From positions 806,001 to 870,000 of the forward strand of contig AP014633.1 of NCBI GenBank assembly GCA_000828835.1: a stretch of 64,000 nt of DNA, in the 5' to 3' direction. Shown piece by piece: positions 25,092 through 33,392 of the stretch (its first letter is position 1; every line of letters begins with the position of its first letter). The position numbers were made by a program, and so were the translations under genes. A model generated the notes under the pieces. The model was not told the DNA's origin. It worked only from the letters and a program-made list of their open reading frames with translations, and did no database searches. The DNA comes from Thioploca ingrica. GTDB lineage: Bacteria; Pseudomonadota; Gammaproteobacteria; Beggiatoales; Beggiatoaceae.

Positions 25092-27164
25092 ATGACTAAG
25101 ATAAATTACTTACTTATTGTCAGTTTAATGGCGGTTTTCTTTATCGCCATTCAATCACCCCCCCTGATTTCCGCCACTGATGATGGAGATTTTGATGAAG
25201 AAGATGCACCTATCGTTAAGAAAAGTGTTTGTTGGTCTAATGGCGATTGTTATGAAGGGGAATATGAAGGTAAAAATCGAACCGGTAAAGGAGTTTATAC
25301 TTGGGCTAATGGGGATCGTTATCAAGGTGAATTCTATGAAGGCGGCCGTGATGGTAATGGCACTTATATTTGGGTTAATGGGGATCGTTATGTCGGCGAA
25401 TACTTAGAGGATAAACGCGATGGCGAAGGTATTTATACTTGGGCTAACGGTGATCAATTTAAAGGTGAATTTGTAGCCGGTAAACGAAGTAAAGGTAAAA
25501 TAATTCGTGCTGCTAAAACCACTCCAGAGCAATCTAAATCAAACTTAAAATCTGAAACCCCGGTTTCAACTCCAAAAGCAACCTTAGAAAAACCAACAGT
25601 TGAACTCAAACAACGAGAAGATAAAGTTAATGTAACACAATCTGCTCAAAAAATAGAACCAGAGAAAGCCAAGCCAGAAACTAATAAAGCAGAAAAGCCA
25701 ACCGAAGAAGCAGTAACTGACACTGAATCGATGAAAAATAGTATAGAAAAACCAGAAGAAACAGTAACTTACACTGAATCGATGAAAGATAGTATAGAAA
25801 AACCAGAGGAAAAAACAGCATCACTACAAACAGATACAAAAAAACTTAAAGAAGCGGAAGTCAATACAACGCCACAGAATCTTAACGACAAGTTAGAAAA
25901 AGATTCAGCCACAGCAGCCAACCAGAATAAGAAAATAAGCCTTGCTAAAGAAGTAATGGAAGAAGCTTTCAGTGATGATTTTGAGCCGGATCATTCAGTT
26001 GAAACGGACAAAAAATTGACCGACACAGAAGATACCAAAGTAAAAGAAGAAGAAAAAATAGCAACAACGGTAACCGGTGATGAAAAACCGGCGAAAGCTA
26101 AAGAAGAAACCAAAGAAGAAACCATAGCTAAAAATGAACCCATCCCTGAGCAAAAGTTAACTGTTGCCAAACTAGAAGATAAACCGGCTAAATTAATTGA
26201 GGCGACCCCAAAAATCGTTGAAAAGAAAGCACCGCTTGAACCTCAAGATAATGTTGCTGATGCTAATCTTCCCAGTGAACAGACCTTATTCAAGTGGCCT
26301 AATGGCGACTCTTATGAAGGAAAATACCTTAACAAGGAGCGCACTGGGAAGGGAATCTATATTTGGCCCAATGGTGAGCGCTATACCGGGGATTTTATGG
26401 CTGGTAAACGTCATGGTATTGGTGCCTATGTCTGGTCCAACGGTGATCGTTATGAAGGCGAATACGTTAATGATGAACGTCATGGTAAAGGCACTTACAC
26501 TTGGGCTAACGGTGATCGTTATGAAGGGGATTTCTTTAAAGGTCAACGTCATGGTAAAGGTAAATTAACTTGGGCAGATGGAGAAGTCTATGAAGGTGCT
26601 TTCGCTGAAGGCAAAAGAACCGGTCTGGGAATTTATATCTCGAGTGGTGGAGATCGATATGAAGGCTATTTCGAAGAGGGTAAACGTTCTGGTAAAGGTA
26701 TTCTCGTGTTAGCTGATCGCCAACCCAAACAACTTGAATTTGAAAATGAGCTTTATACCCTTAACGAGTTAGAATTCAAAGCCGGTCAGTTAATTTCTGC
26801 AACAGCTACTAACCAACCCGTAGAGGACAAAATTGACGCAGAATTAAAAAATAACGCCAAGGCGACCGAAAGTGAGAGTAAACCAACTACCCAAACACCA
26901 GCAACGAAAAGTGATGCCTTTCAAGATCATAATGAAGAAAATGCCGCACCCCCATTAGAAGAGAAAAAATCTCCAATAATAGATAAAACCAATCCTGATA
27001 GTAATGAACCTTCAAATGATAATGGAGCAAATAAAGATCACCGATTAGATAGGGAAAAAATTGATAGCAATGATGAAGTTACCAATGGTAATGATAAATC
27101 CTTAAGTAAAGAAAAAAGCGATAATGCTGAATTTCAAAATAATAATCGGGATGAAGAATATTAA
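25092..27164 (+). CDS. Exported MORN-repeat protein with long charged linker
   Basis: The 690-residue protein has a signal peptide (residues 1-28, ending near PLISA). Residues 46-137 hold four MORN repeats (GDxYxGEF/Yx6GxGxYxWxN pattern), residues 140-390 a Lys/Glu/Thr-rich low-complexity linker, residues 395-545 six more MORN repeats, and the C-terminal 130 residues an acidic, Asn/Asp/Lys-rich tail. MORN repeats often bind membranes or act as scaffolds, but exported bacterial examples have no settled function. Within the linker, a stretch around TDTESMKNSIEKPEE is duplicated almost exactly. The stop is one base before the ATG of ccmB, implying cotranscription with it. Confidence 0.88.
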   Translation: MTKINYLLIVSLMAVFFIAIQSPPLISATDDGDFDEEDAPIVKKSVCWSNGDCYEGEYEGKNRTGKGVYTWANGDRYQGEFYEGGRDGNGTYIWVNGDRYVGEYLEDKRDGEGIYTWANGDQFKGEFVAGKRSKGKIIRAAKTTPEQSKSNLKSETPVSTPKATLEKPTVELKQREDKVNVTQSAQKIEPEKAKPETNKAEKPTEEAVTDTESMKNSIEKPEETVTYTESMKDSIEKPEEKTASLQTDTKKLKEAEVNTTPQNLNDKLEKDSATAANQNKKISLAKEVMEEAFSDDFEPDHSVETDKKLTDTEDTKVKEEEKIATTVTGDEKPAKAKEETKEETIAKNEPIPEQKLTVAKLEDKPAKLIEATPKIVEKKAPLEPQDNVADANLPSEQTLFKWPNGDSYEGKYLNKERTGKGIYIWPNGERYTGDFMAGKRHGIGAYVWSNGDRYEGEYVNDERHGKGTYTWANGDRYEGDFFKGQRHGKGKLTWADGEVYEGAFAEGKRTGLGIYISSGGDRYEGYFEEGKRSGKGILVLADRQPKQLEFENELYTLNELEFKAGQLISATATNQPVEDKIDAELKNNAKATESESKPTTQTPATKSDAFQDHNEENAAPPLEEKKSPIIDKTNPDSNEPSNDNGANKDHRLDREKIDSNDEVTNGNDKSLSKEKSDNAEFQNNNRDEEY

Positions 27165-27165
27165 T

Positions 27166-27843
27166 ATGATTCCAGAATTATCCTATGGTTATATTTTACT
27201 AAAACGCGATTTAACTCTCGCCTATCGCCACCGTTCAGAACTGGCTAATCCGCTATTATTTTTCATTATAGTAATCAGTCTATTTCCATTGGGCATTTCA
27301 CCAGAATCAAAAGATTTGCAAGTGATTGCACCTGGCGTTATTTGGGTTGCTGCTTTATTAGCAGCGATGTTATCACTGGATAGCTTATTTCGTTCTGATT
27401 TTGAGGATGGTACTTTAGAACAATTGGCCCTATCGTCGCATTCTCTACCCTTATTCGTCATTGCCAAAGTGTTAGCACACTGGCTTATTACCGGCTTACC
27501 CTTAATACTCCTAGCCCCTTTTTTAGGTATTTTATTATTTTTACCCGACACGACCCTACTCACTTTAATAGCGACTTTAAGTTTAGGCACCCCTATTTTA
27601 AGTCTCGTTGGCGCAGTAGGCGTCGCTTTAACGGTAGGTCTGCGACGTGGTGGAATATTATTATCTTTATTAGTACTCCCTTTATACATTCCCGTATTAA
27701 TTTTCGCTGCTGGCGCTGTCAATGAAGCAGCAAGAGGTTTTCCGGTAGCCGGACAACTTTACTTTTTAGGCGCATTATTGACCTTATCTTTAACACTGGC
27801 GCCTTTGGCAACCGCAGCGGCACTAAGAATCAGCTTAAGCTAA
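27166..27843 (+). CDS. ccmB: Heme exporter protein CcmB
   Basis: The 225-residue membrane protein from the ATG at 27166 shows the CcmB pattern: LLKRDLTLAYRHRSELANPLLFF at the N-terminus, then six hydrophobic spans with LDSLFRSDFEDGTLEQL in the first loop and LPLYIPVLIFAAGAV in the later part. CcmB with CcmA, CcmC and CcmD delivers heme to CcmE during cytochrome c maturation. The frame extends upstream to 27124 inside the MORN gene, but that extension is not family-like. ccmA and ccmC, normally adjacent, are absent, and ccmB follows the MORN gene by one base. Confidence 0.93.
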   Translation: MIPELSYGYILLKRDLTLAYRHRSELANPLLFFIIVISLFPLGISPESKDLQVIAPGVIWVAALLAAMLSLDSLFRSDFEDGTLEQLALSSHSLPLFVIAKVLAHWLITGLPLILLAPFLGILLFLPDTTLLTLIATLSLGTPILSLVGAVGVALTVGLRRGGILLSLLVLPLYIPVLIFAAGAVNEAARGFPVAGQLYFLGALLTLSLTLAPLATAAALRISLS

Positions 27844-27952
27844 TAAATACCTCAACCAAACGAAATCGGTCTGGTCATATCGCTCTTTGACAAAGAGGAG
27901 TTAGGGGGGATTTTTCCATTCTCAACTAGACCAGAATCGCTTTCAATCTAAC

Positions 27953-27999
27953 TAGGTTAGAGTGCGTTACGGCTGATTGACGCCTAACGCACCCTACCT
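27953..27999. repeat. Palindromic GTGCGTTA/TAACGCAC intergenic element
   Basis: AGAGTGCGTTA at 27959-27969 pairs with TAACGCACCCT at 27985-27995, and the outer TAGGT/ACCTA bases extend the stem to about 15 pairs with few mismatches. This type of palindrome (GTAGGGTGCGTTA...TAACGCACC) is a common dispersed element in cyanobacteria and filamentous sulfur bacteria. It lies between the convergent ccmB and AAA-ATPase genes and could also terminate transcription. Confidence 0.75.
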
Positions 28000-28028
28000 G
28001 GCTTATCAATTGATGAAGTCGAGTAATA

Positions 28029-29273
28029 TCAAATTTCATTATCAAACAGGATGGATTCAAAAAAGGGAGCAAATAATCTGTTCTGACTATTAACCAAACC
28101 ACGTTGGCGTAAAGCAATTAAAGTAGTATTATTGTTCGGAACATTATCATAATGCGCTAATTTTAATAGTAATTGTCGTTCAGCTTCACTGCGATTTTGC
28201 CATAAATCGAGATAGTGTTCCCGTAGCATGGGTTGAAGGGAATCGGTGTCAATATCCCAGCCATAATAAACTGCTTTCCAATATTCTGAGGCGAGCAATT
28301 GAATCAAAGCCGGGTGATGACCAGAATAGTAAAATAGGTCAGCTAAGGGGGAAAAGTCAGCAGCTAAACTCCGTTGCCACGGTTCTACGATTAACTGTTT
28401 GGCTTCTGGTTCTGCTAATAATCCCAAAATGTAATGGGTACCAAAAATATTCCAAAATTTGGATTCTTGAACATCCCCTTGATGACAGATGTCACATAAA
28501 GGCGCATAACTCGCTAACACATAAGCAAAATTATATTCAGGTCGTTCACCTAAAGCACGTAAATTTCTAAAAAATACCTCATCAAAATAATCATTGCGCG
28601 TCATGCGGTCAAATTCATCAATGAGCAAAACAAACCGATAAGTATCGGCATAATGACGAATAAAATCTTGAAAATGAGCATAATCCATTACCGGTGATTC
28701 GATCGGTATGGTTAAAGCTTCAGTAATGGCTTGATGTAAATGAGTAAAAAAATCGGCTTGACCGTCAACGCTCCAATTTTGTGTGGTAGTATGAATACTG
28801 ACCAGTTGGTTTTCTGTTGCGAGTGCTTGATATATTTGATTAAGTAAGGAAGATTTACCGATTTGCCGTTCACCAATAATACTAACATTTCCAGGTGTTT
28901 CTGGTTTACGTAATTCTGCCAAGGTGCCTTGTAATTCTCGTTCTCTACCATAAAATACGGCTGAGTTATGGGGTAGCGGTACACCATTGATATAGGGATC
29001 CTGTCCAAATTGGATGGATTGAAGGCGAGCCGCTTTTGACAACCAACCCAAAGAATGAGAATGACCTAATTGAGCAGTGAAATCGGTTAAGGTGGGACAA
29101 ATAATGATAACCGCGGGTGATGATTGAACCAAGGATTCAATTTTTTCCACCAACAGTCCAATCATCACTATTCCTAGCATAGCAAAACCAAAAATAGGTA
29201 AAAACGGGATGACTATCAAAATAAAACCTATCCAAGCGGATAAGTCTTGTAAAAATTGATTTCTTTCAAACAT
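28029..29273 (-). CDS. Membrane-anchored AAA/ORC-like ATPase
   Basis: The 414-residue protein has one or two N-terminal hydrophobic helices (residues 13-42) followed by an ATPase domain of the AAA_16/ORC-CDC6-like type. FYGRERELQGTL precedes Walker A GERQIGKSS (134-142), and FVLLIDEFDRM (about 204-214) is Walker B. The C-terminal part is helical, ending in a winged-helix-like segment. Proteins of this group in filamentous bacteria are often annotated simply as ATP-binding proteins; their partners are unknown. The gene is alone, divergent from the decarboxylase pseudogene. Confidence 0.8.
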   Translation of the reverse strand: MFERNQFLQDLSAWIGFILIVIPFLPIFGFAMLGIVMIGLLVEKIESLVQSSPAVIIICPTLTDFTAQLGHSHSLGWLSKAARLQSIQFGQDPYINGVPLPHNSAVFYGRERELQGTLAELRKPETPGNVSIIGERQIGKSSLLNQIYQALATENQLVSIHTTTQNWSVDGQADFFTHLHQAITEALTIPIESPVMDYAHFQDFIRHYADTYRFVLLIDEFDRMTRNDYFDEVFFRNLRALGERPEYNFAYVLASYAPLCDICHQGDVQESKFWNIFGTHYILGLLAEPEAKQLIVEPWQRSLAADFSPLADLFYYSGHHPALIQLLASEYWKAVYYGWDIDTDSLQPMLREHYLDLWQNRSEAERQLLLKLAHYDNVPNNNTTLIALRQRGLVNSQNRLFAPFFESILFDNEI

Positions 29274-29336
29274 AATGATTGAGAAAAATGAAGTAAAATC
29301 GCCTAAGTTGGCTATCTTATCTGACGGGTATCAATT

Positions 29337-30031
29337 ATGAAATATGGAAAAATAAAATATCTTTTTAGAAAAGCGCTAGTTATTCTGTGCTGCTATCTAC
29401 CAGCAACGCTTACTGTTCAAGCCACCGAAAAAAAACCAGTTAATGATTCAACGGTGGTTCAGGTTTCTACCATTCAAGCCTTATTAAAGGGTATTTATGA
29501 TGGTGATACGACTTTTAAACAGTTAAAGCAGTTTGGAGATTTTGGTTTTGGTACTTTTAATGGTCTTGATGGAGAAATGATTGCTAAAGCTACGAACAGT
29601 TACAAAGCCGGCTTGATCAATATTTACCGAGTCGTAATCGTCCTTATGGCTTAAAAATAACCGGGATTTTTGACTATCTCAAAGTTCGTAGCGTGCCAAA
29701 ACAAAGTAAACCTTATCCACCAGCGGTAGAAGCGGTCACCCATCAGCCCGTGTTTGAATGGAAAAAAATAACCGGAACGTTGGTTGGATATTGGTTTCCC
29801 GATTATATGGATAAACTTAATGTCCCTGGCTATCATTTACATTTTATTTCGGCGGATAAACAACAGGGTGGACATCTTTTAGATTGCCGTTTATCAACCG
29901 CGACAATTGATCTCGATTGGATTGACAGTGTTAAATTATTGATTCCTCAAAATGCTGAATTTCAGCAGGCTAACTTAACGATTTATAGTAAAACCGATTT
30001 AGAAAAAGTAGAAGGAGATAAACATCAATAG
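29337..30031 (+). pseudogene. Alpha-acetolactate decarboxylase, broken by an internal out-of-frame deletion
   Basis: The first frame (29337-29654) has a signal peptide and then VQVSTIQALLKGIYDGDTTF and FGFGTFNGLDGEMIA, the N-terminal signature of acetolactate decarboxylase. It then leaves the family and stops. A second frame, shifted, picks up around 29595 with SYEQLQSRLDQYLPSRNRPY and continues through VRSVPKQSKPYPP to GYHLHF and GGHLLD, which contain the three zinc-binding histidines, ending at 30031. Compared with the family, roughly 35-45 residues between GEMI and SYEQL are missing. The enzyme would convert acetolactate to acetoin. A true deletion or an assembly error would look the same. 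Confidence 0.85.
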
Positions 30032-30267
30032 GTTGTAAGCCTTGTTGGGTAGGCAACGCGGCAATGCTATTAAATTAAGGAAAACTTCTCTTCTCTCGCT
30101 GGAAGAGGGAGATCAAATTGCTTAACTTAATAGTTTGTAGCGTGGGTAAAAGCGACGCGTTGCCCACCATTTCCTCGTCATAGCCCATTGATAGTGGGCA
30201 AAATGCTGTAGAAGATGAGGGTGCTTTACCCCGTAGTAAAGGCATAAATTCTAATATAATCAATGAA

Positions 30268-32415
30268 TTAAGTGTATTTAACGACGGTAGTCGTTGCACA
30301 CCACTTTTCCCACATTTGTCGATAAGTCGCTTCTAAATGCTGAGTAAACTGCTTGCCATCCATCAAAGGAGAAGCTTGCATTTGAGTGCGCAAGCGAGCA
30401 CGTAATTGTTGTAAATAATCAAGATCATTAGCTAATTTAACGCAAATCTCCACATATTCTTCTGGAGTGTAAGCGATCAGTTCAGTTAAACCCACTGCGG
30501 ACAAAATACTCAGTCCCATTCGGGAAGCGTGTCTTTCTCCTACTAAAGTCACCACCGGTACGCCCATCCATAGCGCTTGACAAGTCGTCGTGGCGCCATT
30601 ATAAGGATGGCTATCTAATCCGATATCAATTTGATGATAAGTTTCTAGATGGCTATAGGTAGAAGGTGCCAAGTTAAGTATAATTAACCGCTCGGCTTCA
30701 ACACCCAAACGCGCGAATTGTTTTTGAAAATCTTGTTGTAGGTTGGGATCATGAAAACTTTTAGCTTTCACTAATAGCTTGGAATCAGCAACAACACACA
30801 GTACCTGTGCCCAAAGCTCAAAAAGTTTAGAGTTCAATTTGGCATAGTTGTTAAATGAACCAAAGGTAATGTAACCTTTATCCACCGCTGGGAGCGGATT
30901 AACTGGAGGAGTTTGGTCATAAACCTGGTAACAAAAATAACTGTTGGACATCCTCAGCGGTGTCTCTGAATTGATCGGCTCATTCCCTTGCGAGTCAACA
31001 CAACCATCCGTTATACGGTAGTCAATAGTCGTTAATCCGGTGCTCGTGGGATAACCGAGATAAGTTACTTGTATTGGCGCTGGTTTTCTCGCAAAGACCA
31101 ATAACCGATATCCACTAGTATGCCCAGACAAATCAACCAAAATATCAATCTGATCTTGCCTAATTTTTGCTGCTAAATCGGTATCAGTTAACTCTACACA
31201 GTTAACCCAATGATCGGCATAAGATTGCAACCGTCTGGTGATAAAATCATCGTGTCGCTCATTGTAGTAACAAACAATTTCAAACTGTTGATGATCATGG
31301 TGAGCGAGAATGGGTTCAATAAAAAACGCCACCGAATGCGTCCGAAAATCAGCGGAGACATAGCCAATTTTCAATTTTCGCTGGGGCTGGCGATCATTTA
31401 AGTGAGGCTGAATCAACTGGGCTAAAGGCAACGCGTATTTCTCGTTAAATCGTTGATGGGCAGAAAAAATAGCCGCTGGCGTTAATTCGTTAAGATAATT
31501 CAAGAGTAACAGAATCGGAATTTGATCTTGGGTTTGTAATGCTTTTATTTTCTGTAAAGCTTCTTCAACATTACCCTGTTCTATTAAGGTTGAACACAAA
31601 CTTTGATGAATCCCCAGATCGTCAGGTGTTAAAGTCAGCGCTTGTTGATAATATTCAATCGCTTGGCTTAATTGACCTTGTTGCTGGAAAACAGCGGCTA
31701 ATTGTTTATGGACACTCGGATAATCTGGTTTTAACGCGATAACCTGTTGATAACATTCTACTGCGTGATCCAGTTGACCGCGTTCTTTCAAGACTAAACC
31801 TAAATTATAATGTGCTTCGGCGAGATTTTTATTAAAAGCCAATGCCCGTTGCAACCAATCAAGTGCATCAATAAATTTACCTTGTCTCCTCATGGCAATC
31901 CCAAAATTAAGATAGATATGCGCATTAATTGGATTTAAGGCTAATGCCCGTTGATAACAAGCGATGGCTTCAGCAAATTGGTTTTGTTCCTGAAGTACAT
32001 TGCCTAAATTTAGGTGCATAGCAGCGATATTGGGATTTAAATTGATTGCTTGTCGGTAGGCTTCTGCCGCTTGCTCAAATTGACATTGTTCTTTAAATGT
32101 ATTGCCTAAGTTATAGTAAGCTTGAGCATAATTGGGATTTAAGGTCAGCGCCTGTTGATAGCAAGCAATGGCTTCGGTTGGTTTACCTTGTTCAGTTAAA
32201 GCAATGCCCAAGTTATTGTGAAATTCTGCTTCGGTTGGATTTAAAGCAATCGCTTGTTGGAAGTAAGTAGCCGCTTGAGCAAATTCACCCCGCTGAGCGA
32301 AATTAATACCCTGATTGTTCAGTATTTTATCTAAGTTTGGTGAGACTGCTGTAGTAACCGGGGACGCTGGATGCTTTTGCCGCTGTGGTTTAGTTTTAGA
32401 AAGCCGCTTAGACAT
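30268..32415 (-). CDS. TPR/SPINDLY-type O-linked N-acetylglucosaminyltransferase (GT41)
   Basis: From the ATG at 32415 the protein is 715 residues. Residues 25-300 form about eight consecutive TPR units (repeated pattern 'AEAYYNLGxxLxExGQ...AIACYQQALxLNP'). The C-terminal half is the GT41 catalytic region: RKLKIGYVSADFRTHSVAFF, ILVDLSGHTSGYRLLVFA, PIQVTYLGYPTSTG and GATTTCQALWMGVPVVTL. Bacterial relatives glycosylate proteins on Ser/Thr or Asn in the cytoplasm. No obvious target gene lies next to it, and it is transcribed toward the decarboxylase pseudogene. A further ATG-like start at 32430 is less likely because its five extra codons lie upstream of the basic N-terminus. Confidence 0.92.
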   Translation of the reverse strand: MSKRLSKTKPQRQKHPASPVTTAVSPNLDKILNNQGINFAQRGEFAQAATYFQQAIALNPTEAEFHNNLGIALTEQGKPTEAIACYQQALTLNPNYAQAYYNLGNTFKEQCQFEQAAEAYRQAINLNPNIAAMHLNLGNVLQEQNQFAEAIACYQRALALNPINAHIYLNFGIAMRRQGKFIDALDWLQRALAFNKNLAEAHYNLGLVLKERGQLDHAVECYQQVIALKPDYPSVHKQLAAVFQQQGQLSQAIEYYQQALTLTPDDLGIHQSLCSTLIEQGNVEEALQKIKALQTQDQIPILLLLNYLNELTPAAIFSAHQRFNEKYALPLAQLIQPHLNDRQPQRKLKIGYVSADFRTHSVAFFIEPILAHHDHQQFEIVCYYNERHDDFITRRLQSYADHWVNCVELTDTDLAAKIRQDQIDILVDLSGHTSGYRLLVFARKPAPIQVTYLGYPTSTGLTTIDYRITDGCVDSQGNEPINSETPLRMSNSYFCYQVYDQTPPVNPLPAVDKGYITFGSFNNYAKLNSKLFELWAQVLCVVADSKLLVKAKSFHDPNLQQDFQKQFARLGVEAERLIILNLAPSTYSHLETYHQIDIGLDSHPYNGATTTCQALWMGVPVVTLVGERHASRMGLSILSAVGLTELIAYTPEEYVEICVKLANDLDYLQQLRARLRTQMQASPLMDGKQFTQHLEATYRQMWEKWCATTTVVKYT

Positions 32416-32490
32416 GGTTAAGTACCCCAAAGCTAGTTTTTAAACGTTCTGCCAAGTTAGCGCCCCGCGAAATGCCCTGATAAGGCCACT

Positions 32491-32889
32491 CTAAATTGAA
32501 TATCGAGAAAAATACCGTTGGTTCTGTTTGGGCTGCCAGAGACCGGTGGTAATTTTAGGATAATAATAAGCTTGGTTGTGAAGATAAATCCAGACCAGAA
32601 GGCGATGACCCTGAGCCATAATAACGGGCGTTATTTCTCGATGGTAATCATTGGGATGATTTTCTAACACGTCGAGTTTTTTTAAGACAGATTCCGTAAT
32701 AGTGTAAACCTCACCAATCGCTTGTCCTTGCCCGCGAATAGCGAGGGGATAATGGGGTCCGGCATGTAGCACGATGCCTGGTGCAGTGGCGGGTAGGGGG
32801 GCGATTCGCGAACTGCCTCGAGGACCACATAATAAATGATGGTTAATTTGACCTTTTTTTAAGGTACCATAAACAAAAATTTTAGGCAT
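32491..32889 (-). CDS. Gamma-glutamylcyclotransferase family protein
   Basis: A 132-residue cytoplasmic protein opening MPKIFVYGTLKKGQINH, the substrate-binding VYGTLxxG signature of the GGCT/AIG2 fold, followed by GIVLHAGPHYPLAIRG and the acidic LDVLENHPNDYHREI that holds the catalytic glutamate. Members release 5-oxoproline from gamma-glutamyl compounds or gamma-glutamyl-amines. The frame extends nine codons upstream into the end of greA, but MPKIF at 32889 is the natural start. It follows greA with almost no gap on the same strand. Confidence 0.88.
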   Translation of the reverse strand: MPKIFVYGTLKKGQINHHLLCGPRGSSRIAPLPATAPGIVLHAGPHYPLAIRGQGQAIGEVYTITESVLKKLDVLENHPNDYHREITPVIMAQGHRLLVWIYLHNQAYYYPKITTGLWQPKQNQRYFSRYSI

Positions 32890-32915
32890 TCGAGTGCACA
32901 CTAACCCACTCGACA

Positions 32916-33392
32916 CTAGATATATTTGATATCTAACACTTCATATTCTTTCTTACCACTGGGCGCATTTACCACGGCAATATCACCTTCTTTTTTACCA
33001 ATTAGAGCACGCGCAATGGGGGAACTAATTGAAATCAAATTCGCTTTGATATCGGCTTCGTCTTCACCCACAATTTGATAAGTAACTTTCTCTTCTGTAT
33101 CGACATTCATCAAATCAACCGTGGCGCCAAAAACAATTTTACCCCCGGCGTTGATCTTCGTGACCTCAATAATCTCCGCATTACCTAGCTTACTGTCAAT
33201 TTCGACAATTCGACCTTCAATAAAGCTTTGTTGTTCACGGGCGGCATGATATTCGGCATTTTCTTTCAAATCACCATGAGCACGGGCTTCCGCAATGGCT
33301 TGAATGATTTGAGGTCGCTTAATGGTTTTTAATTCATGTAGTTCGTCGCGCAACTTTTGTGCGCCTTGGGCGGTTATGGGTGATTTATTCAT
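32916..33392 (-). CDS. greA: Transcription elongation factor GreA
   Basis: The 158-residue factor rescues backtracked RNA polymerase by stimulating transcript cleavage. The N-terminal coiled coil contains the acidic tip in [20 protein letters not shown], with the D and E residues that position the catalytic metal, and the C-terminal FKBP-like domain ends [15 protein letters not shown]. The start overlaps the stop of carB as ATGA, so greA is the last gene of a carA-carB-greA operon, an arrangement common in gammaproteobacteria. Length is exactly that of the family. Confidence 0.98.
   Translation of the reverse strand: MNKSPITAQGAQKLRDELHELKTIKRPQIIQAIAEARAHGDLKENAEYHAAREQQSFIEGRIVEIDSKLGNAEIIEVTKINAGGKIVFGATVDLMNVDTEEKVTYQIVGEDEADIKANLISISSPIARALIGKKEGDIAVVNAPSGKKEYEVLDIKYI

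Noticed and set aside
26286-26552. Minus-strand frame over the second MORN block
   Set aside because: Repetitive antisense frame that exists only because of the MORN repeats.
27222-27722. 166-residue minus-strand frame over ccmB
   Set aside because: Basic, proline/threonine-rich antisense of a membrane gene; no start context.
30075-30299. 74-residue minus-strand frame between the OGT gene and the decarboxylase pseudogene
   Set aside because: Lies over GTGGGTAA/TTGCCCAC-type intergenic repeats and the start of the OGT 3' end; no domain.
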